Source of the DNA: Trebonia sp963773105
GTDB lineage: Bacteria > Actinomycetota > Actinomycetes > Streptosporangiales > Streptosporangiaceae
Direction: 5' to 3'
Length of the DNA: 64,000 bases
Assembly (NCBI GenBank): GCA_963773105.1
Contig: CAVZAA010000005.1
Span: 496,001 to 560,000, forward strand
Below are positions 35,703 to 44,630 of this stretch, piece after piece. The notes beneath the pieces were generated by a model that had not been told where the DNA came from, did no database searches, and was given only the letters and a program-made list of their open reading frames with translations. Each line of letters opens with the position of its first letter. Positions within the stretch are counted from its first letter, which is position 1. The position numbers and the translations under genes were made by a program.

Positions 35703-36536
35703 TACCCTTCCCTTCCGTGGACATCAGTGCGCTTGCGGGGACGCATCGGGGTCAGCGGCGACCCGCAGGAGCCTTCGGCCGCGTTGGTCCGACGCGTGAC
35801 CAACGATGACGCGAACCAGGCCATTGGGTTCCCATCGGCTGCGTAGATGCACGGATGTCCTTTACTTACCATCTTCCGCCGTGTCGGTCGATGACCGACA
35901 TGTCGTAGGTTGCGGAGTGTCGCAGCGTACACAGTCTTGACCTGCAAGGGAAGCATTCGATCGACAGTCGCGGCGTCGTGGCGTGTCGCGCCGCCCCGAG
36001 GGGGCCGGGCGGCCGGAGCTACACGTCTGGCCGAGGCCGACGGTTCTCCACCGTACACGGCCGACTCCGCACCGCTATCGAGGCTAGCCAAGCTGAGCCT
36101 ACGCACCATCACTCCTCCGCCCGCCGCGCCTGTCGGCCAGACACGGGCGGGCTACTACCGTCCCGTGCTCCATTGTGCGGCATAAACCGACCACACGTGC
36201 GGCATTGGACCCGAACAAACCGCATCGATCCGGTACTGGAGTCGCTTCCAGTCACATCCGACACAGTTACAGTTCCGCTACCGCAACAGAGCCCCAGCCG
36301 ACGGTAACTCCGTTACATAGTGATACGCAACGACCAACACCTCGGTTCAGCGAAATACGAAAAATTCTTCATCGCCGCCGGTAACCGGCCTGCGCCTCGC
36401 AGACCCCAGCCAAACTGCAGATACTCTCCGTGACAATCAGAGATCGAGGCCAGCTTCCGCGTCGCATCATGACGTTGAGCGCCCGGGTGCGGACCTGGTT
36501 CCGACGGGCCTCCAGACGGCGCGGCCACGCACCAGA
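35703..36536. other. 834-bp non-coding stretch upstream of the secretion cluster
   Basis: I see no convincing gene here. Base composition is more AT-rich than in the flanking genes. It holds an inverted repeat at 35882-35900 (annotated) and a weaker one, CACGGG/CCCGTG, at 36142-36167. The secretion operon promoter should lie here on the minus strand, but no clear -35/-10 pair could be fixed. Confidence 0.6.
35882..35900. promoter_or_regulatory. Perfect inverted repeat, candidate operator of the secretion operon
   Basis: TGTCGGTC-GAT-GACCGACA has two perfect 8-bp arms. It lies about 180 bp upstream of the first secretion gene, in the non-coding region, at a sensible distance for an operator. 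Confidence 0.5.
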
Positions 36537-37046
36537 TTGAACACTGAGTTACCAGTGAGATGCGCAGCGCCGGCGAATCCGGAGCGGGCAACGCCGAAGC
36601 GCGAAAACGTCACGGCGTGGCGAGCCGGAATGCCGGGAGCTGACGCCGCCTCGGCCTCGGCGCGTTGCGAGCCGAACTGGCTTGACGGGAACCGCAGTGA
36701 CCAGTGGCGCATGAACGCCTGCAGCATCGACCTGGTCTCCGCGGCGGACTGCTGGCGGGTGCACCTGCGGGCGGCGCCCGGCTGGCACAGGTACGGCGAG
36801 CCAGATGAGGATGGCGGCCGGAGCGTGCGCGAGGTCGTCTCGGTAAGCGCCGAGGACGACCTCGGCGGCACGTACATCAGCCAGCTCGGCGGCAGCAGGC
36901 ACATCAGGAGACGCGGCCGGGAACGCCTCGACCACGAGGAACAAGTCCTCCGCTTCCATCCTCGCCGTGACCCGTTGGCGGGGGTCCTGCACCTGACCTT
37001 CCGCGGGGCCGCCGAGGAAATCCTCATCGGCCTCGACCTCGGCTGA
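36537..37046 (+). CDS. Hypothetical protein, possibly a remnant
   Basis: A 169-residue frame whose second half (CWRVHLRAAPGW, then REVVSVSAEDDLGGTYISQL, and LRFHPRRDPLAGVLHLTFRG at the end) has the beta-rich look of a recurring actinobacterial hypothetical C-terminal domain. The first half is low in recognisable features and could start later, at ATG 36711. There is no clear ribosome site. The basic stretch RHIRRRGRERLDHEEQ interrupts the domain and may mark degeneration. The opposite-strand frames over the same bases look like shadows. Function unknown. Confidence 0.35.
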   Translation: MNTELPVRCAAPANPERATPKRENVTAWRAGMPGADAASASARCEPNWLDGNRSDQWRMNACSIDLVSAADCWRVHLRAAPGWHRYGEPDEDGGRSVREVVSVSAEDDLGGTYISQLGGSRHIRRRGRERLDHEEQVLRFHPRRDPLAGVLHLTFRGAAEEILIGLDLG

Positions 37047-37154
37047 CGGCCGGCCACCCAGCGCCACCCGCCACCGGCCGGTGGGGTGGGGAAGCGCTAA
37101 CCCGAAAAACGCCCGCGGCCCGCTCGGACTCGAAGCCTTCCAGGCTGGTGATGG

Positions 37155-37230
37155 TTAGCTGTGGCGGAACTCCACGACCTCGGCCGACGCGGAGCTACAC
37201 GTTAAATCTGAACTCCACGACGTCACGTTA
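37155..37230 (-). repeat. Displaced ychF 3'-end relics
   Basis: On the minus strand 37194-37223 encodes DVVEFRFNV followed by TAG, the same peptide and stop as the C-terminus of the resident YchF at 38660. A second stretch just after it, ending at TAA 37155-37157, encodes EVVEFRHS and shares the 12-mer GTCGTGGAGTTC. The first relic is one boundary of the islet described separately. Confidence 0.7.
37194..37215. repeat. att-like direct repeat, copy 1
   Basis: A 22-bp sequence (GCTACACGTTAAATCTG then AACTC) that matches 38659-38680 with one mismatch, in the same orientation. Copy 2 is the 3' end of intact ychF. Such repeats at gene ends are typical attachment-site cores. Confidence 0.65.
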
Positions 37231-37288
37231 CCGATAACCATCTGAAGTCGGGAGAGTCGGGCGAGCCCGCCGACACCTATCCGCAAAC

Positions 37289-37304
37289 TGAAGAGTATTC
37301 TTCA
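37289..37304 (+). promoter_or_regulatory. Palindromic operator overlapping the -10 of a leaderless gene
   Basis: TGAAGA-GTAT-TCTTCA is a perfect inverted repeat. TATTCT inside it (37296-37301) is a good -10 element seven bases before the GTG at 37309, as in leaderless actinobacterial promoters. Autoregulation by the downstream helix-turn-helix protein is likely. No -35 match was found. Confidence 0.55.
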
Positions 37305-37308
37305 TTTC

Positions 37309-37899
37309 GTGGATAGACAGCCAGCACCGTCGCTCTTGCCCATCCTGCGTTCCCAGCAGCAGGGTGAGATCCTCGCGCTGCTACTCGGCGATCCCGGTCT
37401 GGAGCTCAGCCTCACAGAAATCGCGGCCCGGACGGGAACCCCGCACCCGTCGGTCTACCGGGAGGTCCAGCGCGCCGAGCAAGCCGGACTGGTCACTACC
37501 CGGAAGGTCGGCAACACCAGGCTGGTCCGCGCGAACACCGCCAGCCCCTACTATGCGGGGCTGGCGGAGGTGCTGACCAGAGCCTTCGGCGTTCCCGCGG
37601 TGCTAACCGAAGCCCTCGGGTCCCTGCGCGGGATCACCGCGGCCTATATTTACGGGTCCTGGGCCGCCCGGCATGAAGGGCAGGCCGGTCAGCGTCCGGT
37701 CGGGGATATCGACGTGCTAATTCTCGGCGAGCCGGACCGGGATCAGCTCTACGCCGCCCTCAGCGCCGCCGAGAAGCGCCTGGGAAGACCCGTCCAGGCA
37801 ACGATCCGCGATCCTGCCTGGCTGGGCTCGGGCACGGGCTCCTTCCATGACACCGTGACCAGCCGACCGCTACTCGGACTCGCTCTGGCCCCCGGCTAG
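37309..37899 (+). CDS. HTH-nucleotidyltransferase fusion, MNT-type regulator/antitoxin-like
   Basis: A 196-residue protein. Residues 15-75 form a winged helix (LSLTEIAARTGTPHPSVYRE, AEQAGLVTTRKVGNTRLV); residues 100-195 are a minimal nucleotidyltransferase with YIYGSWAARHEG and the metal-binding DxD in GDIDVLILG. Stand-alone minimal nucleotidyltransferases act as antitoxins that AMPylate HEPN toxins. Here the opposing gene ends in a 4-bp tail-to-tail overlap and is HEPN-like, so the pair may be such a module in unusual convergent layout. The start is a leaderless GTG. It lies inside the ychF-bounded islet. Confidence 0.82.
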   Translation: MDRQPAPSLLPILRSQQQGEILALLLGDPGLELSLTEIAARTGTPHPSVYREVQRAEQAGLVTTRKVGNTRLVRANTASPYYAGLAEVLTRAFGVPAVLTEALGSLRGITAAYIYGSWAARHEGQAGQRPVGDIDVLILGEPDRDQLYAALSAAEKRLGRPVQATIRDPAWLGSGTGSFHDTVTSRPLLGLALAPG

Positions 37900-38392
37900 C
37901 CGAACCGTTCCGGCGATGAGGGCGACGCCAACAGCGCCATCACACGAGATACAGCCCCTGTCGCCTTCTCAATTGCCCATGATGCATCCTGTTCCGTGAT
38001 AGGCGCCGCATCAGGGTCGAAATACTGCGCCGAGTGCCGGGTCCGCCGGAACCGCTCGAACGTAGGCTTCGCAAACTCCGGAATGTCCGCGGCGAACTGC
38101 GCGGCGACAGCATCCTCTACTGCCATGTGTGACCCGTCGCCCCGGTTGCACGCAGGCCCTGCCGTGCCAGGAGCGACTCCGCCGCTATCCGGTAGGCATC
38201 GTAGGCAGCGACGTACGCGCCATCCACGTCCCCTCCCGCAAGCGCGGCGGCAGCCGTTGTCCCAACCCGCCGTGCCGCCCGGCCGATCAGCGCATCAGCC
38301 AGCTCGCCGAGCCCTTTGGCCTCGAAGCTCTCCAAACGCGTCCGGTCGACAAGGTACTGAACCGTGCGCTCGCCCTTCCCCCAACGCTCCAC
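37896..38392 (-). CDS. HEPN-domain protein, split across two overlapping frames
   Basis: Frame one (GTG 38392, GGGAGG eight bases upstream, to TAG 38117) has VQYLVDRTRLESFEAKGLGE and a helix with VAAYDAYRIAAESLLARQGL; frame two (ATG 38126 to 37896) has DAVAAQFAADIPEFAKPTFE, RFRRTRHSAQYF and ITEQDASWAIEKA. Joined, they read as one complete HEPN four-helix domain of about 160 residues, with the RxxxxH-like site at RFRRTRH. HEPN proteins of this kind are often ribonucleases. The frames overlap by 10 bp (ACATGGCAGTAG). Either one base is wrong or the domain is made as two coupled chains. The convergent neighbour is a nucleotidyltransferase. Confidence 0.65.
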
Positions 38393-38642
38393 AGTCCCCA
38401 CCTCCCATTAGGCCCCACCTTCACGTGCTGGTCGGCGAGCGGGGTAAGGTGCCCAGTCCAGCCCGATTGTGAATGCACAGAGACTAACCGCAAGCACTGA
38501 CTTTTCCACGGGAGCACAACTGCGGGGAACTCGTTCCTGGTCATCACTTCTTTGCCCGGGGTCGGGGCGGACCGTTTCGCACCTCGACGCTAACTTCGTG
38601 GCCCCGGGGCGTCACCTCACGCTTCACGGGCCCATCCTGCCC

Positions 38643-38658
38643 GCTCGCCCAGGGCAGT
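38643..38658 (-). terminator. Probable ychF terminator
   Basis: Directly after the ychF stop on the minus strand, CTGCCC and GGGCAG can form a 6-bp stem around a 9-base loop. No T-run follows. Confidence 0.4.
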
Positions 38659-38659
38659 G

Positions 38660-39751
<1,092 letters not shown>

Positions 39752-39833
39752 GAACGGCGAGTCTAGTGCCGCCGGCCGGGCGGAAGTTTCGTGGCAGTTG
39801 TTGTTGGCGTTCCGATCGATCGCGCCTCCGCGA

Positions 39834-41507
39834 TTAGGAGCGACGCCAGGCCCGGTCCGCGGACGGCAACTTGCGATAGATGACCACGATCGTGGCGGCC
39901 AGCAGCGCGACCAGGCACGCCGCCAGCGTCAGCCAGTTGCCCAAGGCCGGGCGGTGCAGCAGGGTGAGCACGGCGGCGGCGAGCAGGACTGGCGGCAGGC
40001 AGCAGGCCGCGACCGGGGTCAGCGCGCGGGGCCGCGCGGGCGCTACCGCCGACAGCAGCAGGCCGAGGGCGAGCGCGACCGCCGACGACAACAGCAGGGT
40101 CACCAGGACCGGGCCGTAACCGACGTGATGCAGCCGACCCGACAGGCTCGGCACCAACAGGATCACCGCGTCCGCGACGGCCACCGGTGGCACCAGGACA
40201 GCCACCTTGGCCAGCACGTACGCACCGGGGCTGAGGCCGCAGAAGCGCTCCGCGCGGAGCGTGCCGAACTCCGGGCGGACCTGCGGAAGGCCGTAGGCCA
40301 AGCCGACGAAGAACCCGCCGAACACCGCCCAGAACGACGCGCCCGGCCGCGCCGGGTCGAATGCCCCGAGGCCGAGCAGCACGAGAAAGGCGAGCAGCAC
40401 CGCGACCGGCGCGCCCGCCATTGCCGCCAGGGTGGGCCTCGATCGGACCAGCACGTCGACGTTCCGCCTGGTCAGCACCGACCACTGTCGGAACGGGCGG
40501 AGCACTCGCTCGGCCGCCCCATTCTTGTTAGTGCCCTGGCCGCCTTCCCTGGCCGACTCGGCGGCGTCCTGGCCGACGTCCAGCTCGGCCTCGGCCAGCT
40601 CGTCATCGAGCAGGCCGGTGGTCGTGAGCGCGCCGGTGGAAACTCGGCCGGCCGAGTGCGGGCCTGCCGTGTCGGGCAGCAGACGGGCCGGCCCGGGTGG
40701 GGGCGGGACGGTGGCGGTGGAAGTGAAGCCAGGGACCGTTCGAGAAAATTGGGGGAAGCGGCGGGACCAGGCCGCGGCCGGATCGCCGAGACCGGCCAGC
40801 CGCTCGTAGATCTCGTCGAGGCTGTCGGCCGCGAAGTACTCGCAGGCGGCGTCCGGTGTGCCGAAGAACGCCAGGTGGCCGCCGGTGGCGAGGACGGCCA
40901 CCTTGTCGCAGCGGACGGCGTCAAGCGGGTTCTGCGTGGTGAGCACCACCGTGACCCCGCTCTCGCACAGGCGGCGCAGCCGGCGCATCACCTCGGTCCC
41001 CTGCGCGGGGTCGAGGCCGATCGTGGGCTCCTCGAGGAAGAGCTGGGCCGGCTCGGCCAGCAGCTCGACCGCGATGGCGGCGCGCTTGCGCTGGCCCGCG
41101 TCCAGCTTCCCCACGCGCGCGCCCGCCTGCCCGGTCAGATCGACGGCGCGCAGCGCCTCAGCGGGCGCGCCGTCGCAGACTCCGCCGCCGCGTAGCGCCG
41201 CCGTGTAGCGGAGCACGCGGTCAAGCGGCAGGGCCGGATGGATCGTGTCGGCATTGGGGATATAGCCTGCATACCGCCCGCCGCGGGCCGACCATCCGGC
41301 CGAACGGGCCACCGTTCCCGAGGACGGCGGGCGCAGTCCCGACATCGCGTCGAGCAGCGTCGTCTTCCCCGACCCGCTGCCGCCGATGATCGCCATCAGC
41401 TCGCCATGACCAACAGTCAACGTGACGTCACGAAGAGTGACTTCTTCTGACGATCTGGCCCGCTGGCCGATCGCGCGCACCTCAATGGCCGCCTGCACGG
41501 TAACCAT
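39834..41507 (-). CDS. ABCG-like fused ATPase-permease with altered catalytic motifs
   Basis: A 557-residue half-transporter: an N-terminal ATPase (Walker A GGSGSGKTTLLD, residues about 36-48; signature KLDAGQRKRAA; Walker B LFLEEPTIGLDP), a variable linker (residues 250-350), then an ABC-2 type permease with about six helices (VAVLLAFLVLLGLGAF, FFVGLAYGLPQV, AVALALGLLLSAV). Three motif departures are visible: LDAGQ for LSGGQ, EE for DE in Walker B, and Gln for His in the H-loop (LTTQNPLD). Transport may be weak or the subunit may pair with another. ATG 41507 is chosen over the longer frame. Divergent from rmuC; substrate unknown. Confidence 0.8.
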   Translation of the reverse strand: MVTVQAAIEVRAIGQRARSSEEVTLRDVTLTVGHGELMAIIGGSGSGKTTLLDAMSGLRPPSSGTVARSAGWSARGGRYAGYIPNADTIHPALPLDRVLRYTAALRGGGVCDGAPAEALRAVDLTGQAGARVGKLDAGQRKRAAIAVELLAEPAQLFLEEPTIGLDPAQGTEVMRRLRRLCESGVTVVLTTQNPLDAVRCDKVAVLATGGHLAFFGTPDAACEYFAADSLDEIYERLAGLGDPAAAWSRRFPQFSRTVPGFTSTATVPPPPGPARLLPDTAGPHSAGRVSTGALTTTGLLDDELAEAELDVGQDAAESAREGGQGTNKNGAAERVLRPFRQWSVLTRRNVDVLVRSRPTLAAMAGAPVAVLLAFLVLLGLGAFDPARPGASFWAVFGGFFVGLAYGLPQVRPEFGTLRAERFCGLSPGAYVLAKVAVLVPPVAVADAVILLVPSLSGRLHHVGYGPVLVTLLLSSAVALALGLLLSAVAPARPRALTPVAACCLPPVLLAAAVLTLLHRPALGNWLTLAACLVALLAATIVVIYRKLPSADRAWRRS

Positions 41508-41569
41508 TGTCCCCGGTCCTTCGCGTGTCGCCCCACAGGGTCCGCGCCGGCGCGCTGATACTAGAACAT

Positions 41570-42709
41570 GTGATCCTCTTCGCCTTGCTGGCCGGCCTTG
41601 TGATCGGCGCGGTGCTCGGATACCTACTGGCACGCAATCGCCTCGGCACCGCTGCCGCGATGGCGCAGGAGCGCGCGCGCTCGGCCCAGGAACGGGCCGC
41701 GCTGCTTGAGCGGACCGCGGCCGAGAGGACCGCGCTGGCCGAGGGCCAGCTCGCGCAGCGGTTCGATGTCGAGACGCTCGTCGGGCCGATGCGGGAGACC
41801 CTCGCCCGGGTCGAGCAGCAACTCCGCGACTCCGACATCGCCCGCGCCCGGTCGCACGCCGAGCTCGCCCAGCAGGTGGAGTTCACCAGGCACGGCGCCG
41901 AGCAGCTCCGCGAGCAGACCCAGGCCCTGGTCACCGCGCTGCGGCGGCCGGAGGCGCGCGGCCGCTGGGGCGAGCTGCAGCTGCGCCGGGTGGTCGAGCT
42001 GGCCGGCATGGCGGCCCACGTCGACTTCGACGAGCAGGTGGCGGTGGACGGCGGGCTGCGGCGGCCCGACATGGTGGTGCGGCTGGCCGGCGGCAAGAAC
42101 GTGGTCGTCGACTCCAAGGTGTCGCTGGCCGCCTACCTGGAGGCGGCGGCGGCGAGCGACGACGGCGAACGCGGGTCGCGCATCGCCGCGCACGCCAGGC
42201 ACCTGCGGGCGCACGTGGACCAGCTCGGCTCAAAGGCGTACTGGTCGTCCCTGCCGCAGACGCCCGAGTTCGTGATCATGTTCGTGCCCGGCGAGGCCTT
42301 CCTCGCCCCCGCCCTCGAGCATGACCAGGGACTGCTCGAGTACGCGCTTGCCCGCCGGGTGCACCTGGCGACGCCGACCACGCTGGTCTCGATGCTCCGC
42401 ACCGTCCAGTACGCGTGGCAGCAGCAGGCTCTGTCGGAGAACGCCAGGGAGGTGTTCGAGCTCGGCCGGGAGCTCTACGACCGGCTCGCCGGCCTCGGCC
42501 GTCACCTGGACAAGCTCGGCAAGTCCCTGACCAATGCGGTCGGCGCGTACAACCAGGCGGTCGGCACGATGGAGAGCCGAGTCCTGGTGAGCGCCCGGCG
42601 GCTGTCGTCGATCGGGCTGGTGGAGGGGGAGCTCGTCGCCCCTACCCCGGTCACGGAGACGGCGCGACCGCTGTCCGCGCCGGAACTAGTCACATCGGAG
42701 CCGATGTAA
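41570..42709 (+). CDS. rmuC: RmuC family DNA recombination protein
   Basis: A 379-residue protein with an N-terminal membrane helix (ILFALLAGLVIGAVLGYLLA), a coiled coil (AAAMAQERARSAQERAALLE) and the RmuC nuclease-like core: GRWGELQLRRVVELAGM, MVVRLAGGKNVVVDSKVSL, EFVIMFVPGEAFLAPALEHD and a C-terminal coiled coil. RmuC limits inversions at short inverted repeats. GTG 41570 gives the family start; an open extension upstream to 41507 overlaps the ABC gene start. The two genes diverge with only 62 bp between, so their promoters overlap. Confidence 0.9.
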   Translation: MILFALLAGLVIGAVLGYLLARNRLGTAAAMAQERARSAQERAALLERTAAERTALAEGQLAQRFDVETLVGPMRETLARVEQQLRDSDIARARSHAELAQQVEFTRHGAEQLREQTQALVTALRRPEARGRWGELQLRRVVELAGMAAHVDFDEQVAVDGGLRRPDMVVRLAGGKNVVVDSKVSLAAYLEAAAASDDGERGSRIAAHARHLRAHVDQLGSKAYWSSLPQTPEFVIMFVPGEAFLAPALEHDQGLLEYALARRVHLATPTTLVSMLRTVQYAWQQQALSENAREVFELGRELYDRLAGLGRHLDKLGKSLTNAVGAYNQAVGTMESRVLVSARRLSSIGLVEGELVAPTPVTETARPLSAPELVTSEPM

Positions 42710-42767
42710 CGGCGAAAGTCAAAAGCGGTTCATATCGAACGGACCGGGGCGACTCTGGTCAGGCCCG

Positions 42768-43709
42768 CTACTTCCGCAGCTCGCGGGGGAGCTGGAAGGT
42801 CATCCGCTCCTTGACCGCCTCGACCTCTTCCACGTCACCGAACCCGAGCGCGGCGAGCTTGCCAAGCACCCCGGCCACGAGCTCCTCGGGCACCGAGGCG
42901 CCGCTGGTCACGCCGATCGTAGACGCGCCCCGTAGCCACTCCTCATCGACCTCGCCCGCGTCGTCGACCAGGTAGGCGGCGCGTGCGCCGGCGTCCTTGG
43001 CCACCTCGACCAGGCGAACCGAGTTGGACGAGTTCGGCGAGCCGACGACGATCACCACGTCTGACTGCGGGGCGATCGCCTTGACCGCGGTCTGCCGGTT
43101 CTGCGTCGCGTAGCAGATATCGTCGCTCGGCGGGTCGATCAACTGCGGGAACCGCTCGCGCAGGGCGGTGACCGTCTGCACGGTCTCGTCGACCGACAGC
43201 GTCGTCTGGGAGAGCCAGACCACCTTGGCCGGATCGCTCACCTGGACGTCGTCCGCGCCGGCCGGGCCGTCAACCAGGTGAATGCGGGCGGGCGCCTCAC
43301 CGGTGGTGCCGACGACCTCCTCGTGGCCCTCGTGGCCGATCAGCAGGATGTCGTAGTCGGTCGCGGCGAAGCGCCTGGCCTCGTTGTGCACCTTAGTGAC
43401 CAGCGGGCAGGTCGCGTCGATGGCCGTCAGCCCGCGCGCCTTGGCCGACTCTCGGACCTCCGGCGCGATGCCATGGGCGGAGAACACGACGACGCTGCCC
43501 TCGGGCACCTCGTCGTTCTCCTCGACGAAGATGGCGCCGAGCTTCTCAAGATCGCTCACGACATGCTTGTTGTGCACGATCTGCTTGCGCACGTATACCG
43601 GTGCGCCGAACCTGCCGAGCGCGATCTCCACGGCTTGCACGGCCCGGTCGACCCCTGCGCAGTAGCCACGTGGCTTCGCCAGCAGGACCCGTCGGTGGGT
43701 CTCAGACAT
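42768..43709 (-). CDS. ispH: 4-hydroxy-3-methylbut-2-enyl diphosphate reductase (IspH/LytB)
   Basis: A 313-residue iron-sulfur enzyme of the MEP pathway, giving IPP and DMAPP. The three cluster cysteines are visible in PRGYCAGVDRAV, DATCPLVTKVH and DICYATQNRQ; other landmarks are IVHNKHVV, FSAHGIAP, GHEGHEEVVGT, VVGSPNSSNS and GVTSGASVPE with the catalytic region. Start ATG 43709 (MSETHRRVLL); ATG 43718 is an alternative and neither has a clear ribosome site. Position next to the Rv1109c-like gene and xseA matches M. tuberculosis lytB2. Confidence 0.96.
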   Translation of the reverse strand: MSETHRRVLLAKPRGYCAGVDRAVQAVEIALGRFGAPVYVRKQIVHNKHVVSDLEKLGAIFVEENDEVPEGSVVVFSAHGIAPEVRESAKARGLTAIDATCPLVTKVHNEARRFAATDYDILLIGHEGHEEVVGTTGEAPARIHLVDGPAGADDVQVSDPAKVVWLSQTTLSVDETVQTVTALRERFPQLIDPPSDDICYATQNRQTAVKAIAPQSDVVIVVGSPNSSNSVRLVEVAKDAGARAAYLVDDAGEVDEEWLRGASTIGVTSGASVPEELVAGVLGKLAALGFGDVEEVEAVKERMTFQLPRELRK

Positions 43710-43870
43710 GTCTCCCATGGTAGGCGAGAGCTGCCGCCGGTCAGGCAGCCGCCGGCATCTTGCCGCGACTGCGTAAAACTGGGAAGGTACCACCTTAATC
43801 AAGACACAACGGGTGAGGCCTTTCCTGCGGCAGACTGGGCATGCCCCATCCCCTTTGAGGAGAGTGTGAT

Positions 43871-44516
43871 ATGCGCGTCCCGCAGCTCAACGAGCGCGTG
43901 AAGGAGGCCCCGGCGCACGCGCTGCGGGCGGTGTTCGGCGGAATCGGCTCGCTGCTTTCCGTCGGCGACAAAATCCGCAATAAGCCGGCCGCCCCGGAGC
44001 CAGCTGCAAGCGCCGAGACGGTAGCGCCGAAGGCCGCCGCGCCGGAAGACACCGCAACGCCAGAAGACACGGCAACCCCAGAAGACACCGCGACCCCAGA
44101 AGACACGGCGACCCCCGAAGACACCGCGACCCCCGAAGACACCGCAACGCCCGAGGACACGGCCACACCGGAAGACACCGCAACTCCGGAAGACACCGCG
44201 ACCCCCGAAGACACCGCGACGCCATGACACGGCCACCCCCGAAGACACGGCCACCCCCGAAGACACGGCCACCCCCGAAGACACGGCCACCCCCGAAGAC
44301 ACCGCAACGCCCGAAGACACCGCAACGCCCGAAGACAGTGCCGCGCTGCCGCTTGCGAACTATGACCTGCTGTCGATCGCGTCGCTGCGCGCTCGGCTCC
44401 GTAACCTTTCTGCCGACCAGTTGACGCAGCTCATCAATTACGAAAAGACCCACGCCGGTCGCGCGGACGTGATCTCCATGTTCGAGCGCCGCATCGTCAA
44501 GCTGGCAGAAGGCTAA
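43871..44516 (+). CDS. Rv1109c-like (lipid-droplet-associated type) protein with minisatellite linker, frame-broken
   Basis: The N-terminus MRVPQLNERVKEAPAHALRA and VFGGIGSLLSVGDKIRN and the C-terminus LPLANYDLLSIASLRARLRN and FERRIVKLAEG are those of the protein found between ispH and xseA throughout actinobacteria, annotated as lipid-droplet-associated. In this copy about sixteen 18-bp repeats (PEDTAT) join the two. At 44223-44230 the repeat reads GCCATGACAC, where GCCCGAAGACAC is expected; loss of two bases creates a TGA and moves the C-terminal half into another frame (44514-44516 is its stop). Either the gene is off in this strain, or the repeat was misassembled. Start ATG 43871 with GAGGAGAG upstream. 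Confidence 0.75.
44043..44336 (+). repeat. 18-bp minisatellite (PEDTAT), about 16 copies
   Basis: Tandem 18-bp units of the form CCCGAAGACACCGCAACG, nearly 300 bp, with synonymous variants (ACC/ACG, GCA/GCC/GCG). Ten whole copies precede and about five follow a 2-base lesion at 44226. Units are 18 bp, so copy-number change alone keeps the frame; it is not a CRISPR array, because there are no spacers. Confidence 0.9.
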
Positions 44517-44553
44517 GCCGGGTCTGCTGAGGCTCGAAACCGCCCGAGACCGT

Positions 44554-44602
44554 GATCGTGGGTCAGGCACGGCGCGAATACCGCCGCCTAAGACCCACGA
44601 TC
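44554..44602 (+). terminator. Hairpin between the Rv1109c-like gene and xseA
   Basis: GATCGTGGGTC (44554-44564) and GACCCACGATC (44592-44602) are perfect 11-bp arms with a 27-base loop that can fold further. It lies 37 bp after the stop codon and 28 bp before xseA, so it probably ends the upstream transcript; an operator for xseA is the alternative. Confidence 0.55.
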
Positions 44603-44630
44603 GTGTCGGCGGCGTGGTGGGATAGGTGGT

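Noticed and set aside
35702..36112. A 136-codon minus-strand frame directly upstream of the TcpD-like gene
   Set aside because: Composition is mixed, no motif is visible, and it crosses the operator-like repeat and probable promoter region.
36467..37067. Two minus-strand frames of 172 and 196 codons
   Set aside because: They overlap each other and the better plus-strand candidate, and are Arg/Ala/Ser-rich without domain character.
44043..44336. Tandem repeats as a possible CRISPR array
   Set aside because: Units are contiguous, 18 bp, in frame and translate to PEDTAT; there are no spacers and no cas genes.
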